From contig DCWN01000043.1 of NCBI GenBank assembly GCA_002328835.1, forward strand, positions 1-64,000: 64,000 bases of DNA. Reading direction: 5' to 3'. Positions 61,958-64,000 of the stretch are shown here, piece by piece. A program made the translations under genes and the position numbers. The notes under the pieces are model-generated. The model ran no database searches, was not told where the DNA came from, and saw only the letters and a program-made list of their open reading frames with translations. Origin of the DNA: Acidobacteria bacterium UBA2161 (GTDB lineage: Bacteria; Acidobacteriota; Vicinamibacteria; Vicinamibacterales; UBA823). Positions within the stretch are counted from its first letter, which is position 1, and each line of letters begins with the position of its first letter.

Positions 61958-63613
61958 ATGCAGATGCGACTGATGGACAGCGGTGACCCGGCGCGAACGA
62001 GGTCGCGGCGTGCACCGGCGGCGACCGCGCTCGTGGCCACGGCGCTGCTGACTTGGCCGGTGACGGCCGCGGCCGAGCAGCGATTCGAGGTGTCGTTTCC
62101 TACCGCGGCCCACGCCGAGCCGGTGACCGGGCGGATCTACGTCATGATCTCGCGGACGAACGAGCGCGAGCCCAGGTTGCAGATCGGACGCACCGGGGTG
62201 CCGTTCTTCGGCCGCGACGTCCAGGCGCTGGCGCCGGGCGAGGCGGGGATCATCGACGCGACCGATCTCGGCTCGCCGGTGGCCAGCCTGCGCGACATCC
62301 CGGCGGGGGACTACTTCGTCCAGGCGTTCGTCAATATCTATTCGGAGTTCCGACGCGCCGACGGCCACGTCGTCTGGATGCACGACGACCAGTGGGAAGG
62401 GCAGCACTGGAACCGCTCGCCCGGGAACCTGCACAGCCCCGTCGGGCGGATCCGCCTGGATCCCGAAGCGGACGGCGTCATCGCGCTCAGCGCCAGCGAG
62501 GTTATCCCGCCGGTCGACGTGCCGCCGGACACCGAGTGGGTGCGGCGTTTCAAGTTCCAGAGTTCGTTGCTCACCGAGTTCTGGGGACGGCCGGTGTATC
62601 TCGGGGCGACCGTGCTGCTGCCGCGCGACTACGATAGCTCGACGATCAGCTATCCGGTGAACTACATCCAGGGACACTTCTCGCTGGGCGCGCCGAACCG
62701 GTTCGAGGTCGGCGCCGATCTCTACCGCGAGTGGATCCGCGATGAGTTCCCCCGAATGATCCTGGTGACGTTTCAACATCCGAATCCGTACTTTGACGAC
62801 TCCTATGCCGTGAACTCCGTGAATCTCGGGCCCTACGGCGACGCAATCATGCAGGAGCTGATTCCCGAGGTCGAACGGCGCTATCGTGTCATCGCCGAGC
62901 CCTACGCGCGCGTCCTCTCCGGCGGATCGACCGGCGGCTGGGAGTCACTGGCGCTGCAGATCTTCCATCCCGACTTCTTCGGCGGCACCTGGTCGTACTG
63001 TCCCGACCCGGTGACGTTCACCGACGTCGAAGGGATCAACGCCTACGAGGACGTGAACGCTTTCTACAAGCAGCACGAGTGGCGGCGCGTTCCGATTTCC
63101 AATACCCGGGAGGTCACGGGCGAGGTTCGCCTGACGTCCCGCCAGCGCAACTACTTCGAGCTGGTCAGTGGGACGAAAGGCCGATCGGGGCAGCAACTGG
63201 ACATCTGGTCGGCCGTGTATGGCCCCCTCGGCGACGACGGCTACTTCGAGCCGTTGTTCGACAAACGCACGGGCGAGATGGATCCCGAGGTGGCCGCGTA
63301 CTGGCGGGACAACTATGACTTGCTGGACTACCTGCGCCGGAATTGGACCGAGGTGGGCCCGAAACTCGTCGACAAGTTGCGCGTCTACACCGGCACGATG
63401 GACAATTTCTATCTGAACAACTCGACACGCGAACTCGAGCAGTGGATGAAGACGACCGAGAACCCGCACTACGAGGGATTCTTCATGTACGGCGACGGCA
63501 AGGGGCACTGCTTCAGCGGTCCGGTGAGCCGGGCGGAGCGCCTGCGCGAGATGGCCCAGTTCATCATGACGAAGAAGCCCGAGGGCGCGACGACGCCGTG
63601 GTGGAGTTACTGA
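61958..63613 (+). CDS. Secreted esterase-like alpha/beta-hydrolase
   Basis: The 551-residue protein has a signal (TALVATALLTWPVTAAAEQ), a beta N-domain to about residue 200, and an esterase (EstD/Fes-like) domain with the nucleophile ARVLSGGSTGGWESLALQ (about residue 327). The His of its triad may be in GDGKGHCFSG. It hydrolyses an ester of unknown kind outside the cell. The start at 61958 has GGAC only weakly upstream; ATG at 61964 is also possible. Confidence 0.78.
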   Translation: MQMRLMDSGDPARTRSRRAPAATALVATALLTWPVTAAAEQRFEVSFPTAAHAEPVTGRIYVMISRTNEREPRLQIGRTGVPFFGRDVQALAPGEAGIIDATDLGSPVASLRDIPAGDYFVQAFVNIYSEFRRADGHVVWMHDDQWEGQHWNRSPGNLHSPVGRIRLDPEADGVIALSASEVIPPVDVPPDTEWVRRFKFQSSLLTEFWGRPVYLGATVLLPRDYDSSTISYPVNYIQGHFSLGAPNRFEVGADLYREWIRDEFPRMILVTFQHPNPYFDDSYAVNSVNLGPYGDAIMQELIPEVERRYRVIAEPYARVLSGGSTGGWESLALQIFHPDFFGGTWSYCPDPVTFTDVEGINAYEDVNAFYKQHEWRRVPISNTREVTGEVRLTSRQRNYFELVSGTKGRSGQQLDIWSAVYGPLGDDGYFEPLFDKRTGEMDPEVAAYWRDNYDLLDYLRRNWTEVGPKLVDKLRVYTGTMDNFYLNNSTRELEQWMKTTENPHYEGFFMYGDGKGHCFSGPVSRAERLREMAQFIMTKKPEGATTPWWSY

Positions 63614-63851
63614 AGAACTCCCGCCGGAGTTCCCCTGAGGCGCCTCCGGCCGCCCCTATCTCAAACATTGTCAACAGCGTTTCAGTAAAGTATATTGTTC
63701 GCCAAATTCCGCTTCCGGTCGTCGGGCTGTCGGGCTCATGAGCTGCCACTGGCGTAGCGGCGCGTCGATGTCGCTGTGCCAATAGCACGTCCGGAGAATT
63801 AATCGGGAAGCCTGAGCCGGCCTCCAATGGCCGCACGGGGATAGACCAGTA
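63614..63851. other. Intergenic region before the last gene
   Basis: This gap of 238 bases has no ORF. Its middle is markedly AT-richer than the rest of the window and holds the promoter described separately. Confidence 0.5.
63668..63696 (+). promoter_or_regulatory. Sigma70-type promoter of the last gene
   Basis: TTGTCA at 63668-63673 and TATATT at 63691-63696 with a 17-base spacer, in an AT-rich stretch. The next ATG is 156 bases downstream, leaving a long leader. Confidence 0.65.
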
Positions 63852-64000
63852 ATGAGCGAAACTCGTGATACCCGCCTGCCTTTTTCACTCGAGCCGGTTC
63901 TGGTCGGGCTCCTGTTCGGATCCATCGGCCTGTTCGGCGTCATCTACGGCATCGGCGAGTGGGCGCCCGAGCTGGCCTCGCGCCACGGTGCTGGCATCGA
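63852..64000 (+). CDS. Membrane protein, start only, cut by window end
   Basis: The ATG at 63852 starts 49 codons that stay open to the window end. The first helix is PVLVGLLFGSIGLFGVIYGIG after a short cytoplasmic segment, followed by GEWAPELASRHGAG. No family can be assigned from this length. Confidence 0.6.
   Translation, partial: MSETRDTRLPFSLEPVLVGLLFGSIGLFGVIYGIGEWAPELASRHGAGI

Overview
The window is about 64 kb of GC-rich bacterial chromosome. It is densely packed, with many secreted or lipoprotein hydrolases, multihaem cytochrome c, hpnCDE squalene genes, bacillithiol genes (bshB1-bshA) and many short palindromic intergenic repeats. This mix best fits a free-living Acidobacteriota (Vicinamibacteria-like) organism. 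That placement is an inference from gene content and base composition; there is no rRNA or other marker gene to prove it.

Layout. 1-3.1 kb: a partial unknown gene, an AlkA-type DNA glycosylase, a frameshifted DsrE-like gene, and a secreted SurA-N/DsbA-type protein on the minus strand. In that protein an in-frame UGA replaces the first catalytic cysteine of the CxxC motif and is followed by a SECIS-like hairpin, so it is a candidate selenoprotein. 3.3-7.8 kb: tRNA-Gln(CTG), an integrase relic at its 3' end, and a decayed island with a membrane protein and a broken alkaline-phosphatase/sulfatase-superfamily gene. 7.8-11.6 kb: hpnC-hpnD-hpnE (farnesyl-PP to squalene), with a converging receiver-PilZ regulator. 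11.9-21.2 kb: secreted proteins, a radical SAM protein, an octahaem cytochrome c, a CPA-type antiporter, a long YjbQ-like protein, an MtfA-type peptidase and several gene relics. 21.3-26.3 kb: two paralogous coiled-coil membrane proteins around a kinase-like/methyltransferase fusion, a small YLDPGAG membrane protein and an NhaC antiporter. 26.3-33.5 kb: overlapping glpK-btpA-pfkB genes facing an arginine-deiminase-like gene, an APC permease and an SSS symporter with a 36-residue partner. 33.6-37.1 kb: secreted esterase, truncated sialate esterase and secreted amidohydrolase. 37.1-41.7 kb: Old Yellow Enzyme, FAD monooxygenase and hotdog thioesterase (a split version of the fused salicylyl/anthraniloyl-CoA hydroxylase-reductase), then DoxX and a pteridine-reductase-like SDR. 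41.7-50.2 kb: aminotransferase, PLP deaminase-like enzyme, M49 peptidase lipoprotein, HEAT/cyclophilin fusion and secreted unknowns. 50.3-53.4 kb: an FAD oxidoreductase followed by bshB1-bshA. 53.4-64 kb: a large secreted PIG-L protein, TIGR01777 epimerase, an isolated NosR-type FMN domain, M28 peptidase, DUF4097-like protein, secreted esterase and a gene cut by the window end.

Three dispersed repeat families stand out: short GGGACTGAAGTCCC-type hairpins whose arms vary in a compensatory way; a 162-163 bp element present twice in opposite orientation about 24.5 kb apart; and a CTAGCGGTCCGTGGTGAA element with long inverted ends, one copy of which forms the first codons of the PIG-L gene. Several genes are broken or truncated (DsrE, integrase, sulfatase, nitroreductase, sialate esterase, ABC permease, DUF309), so either the genome carries much decay or the assembly has residual indels.
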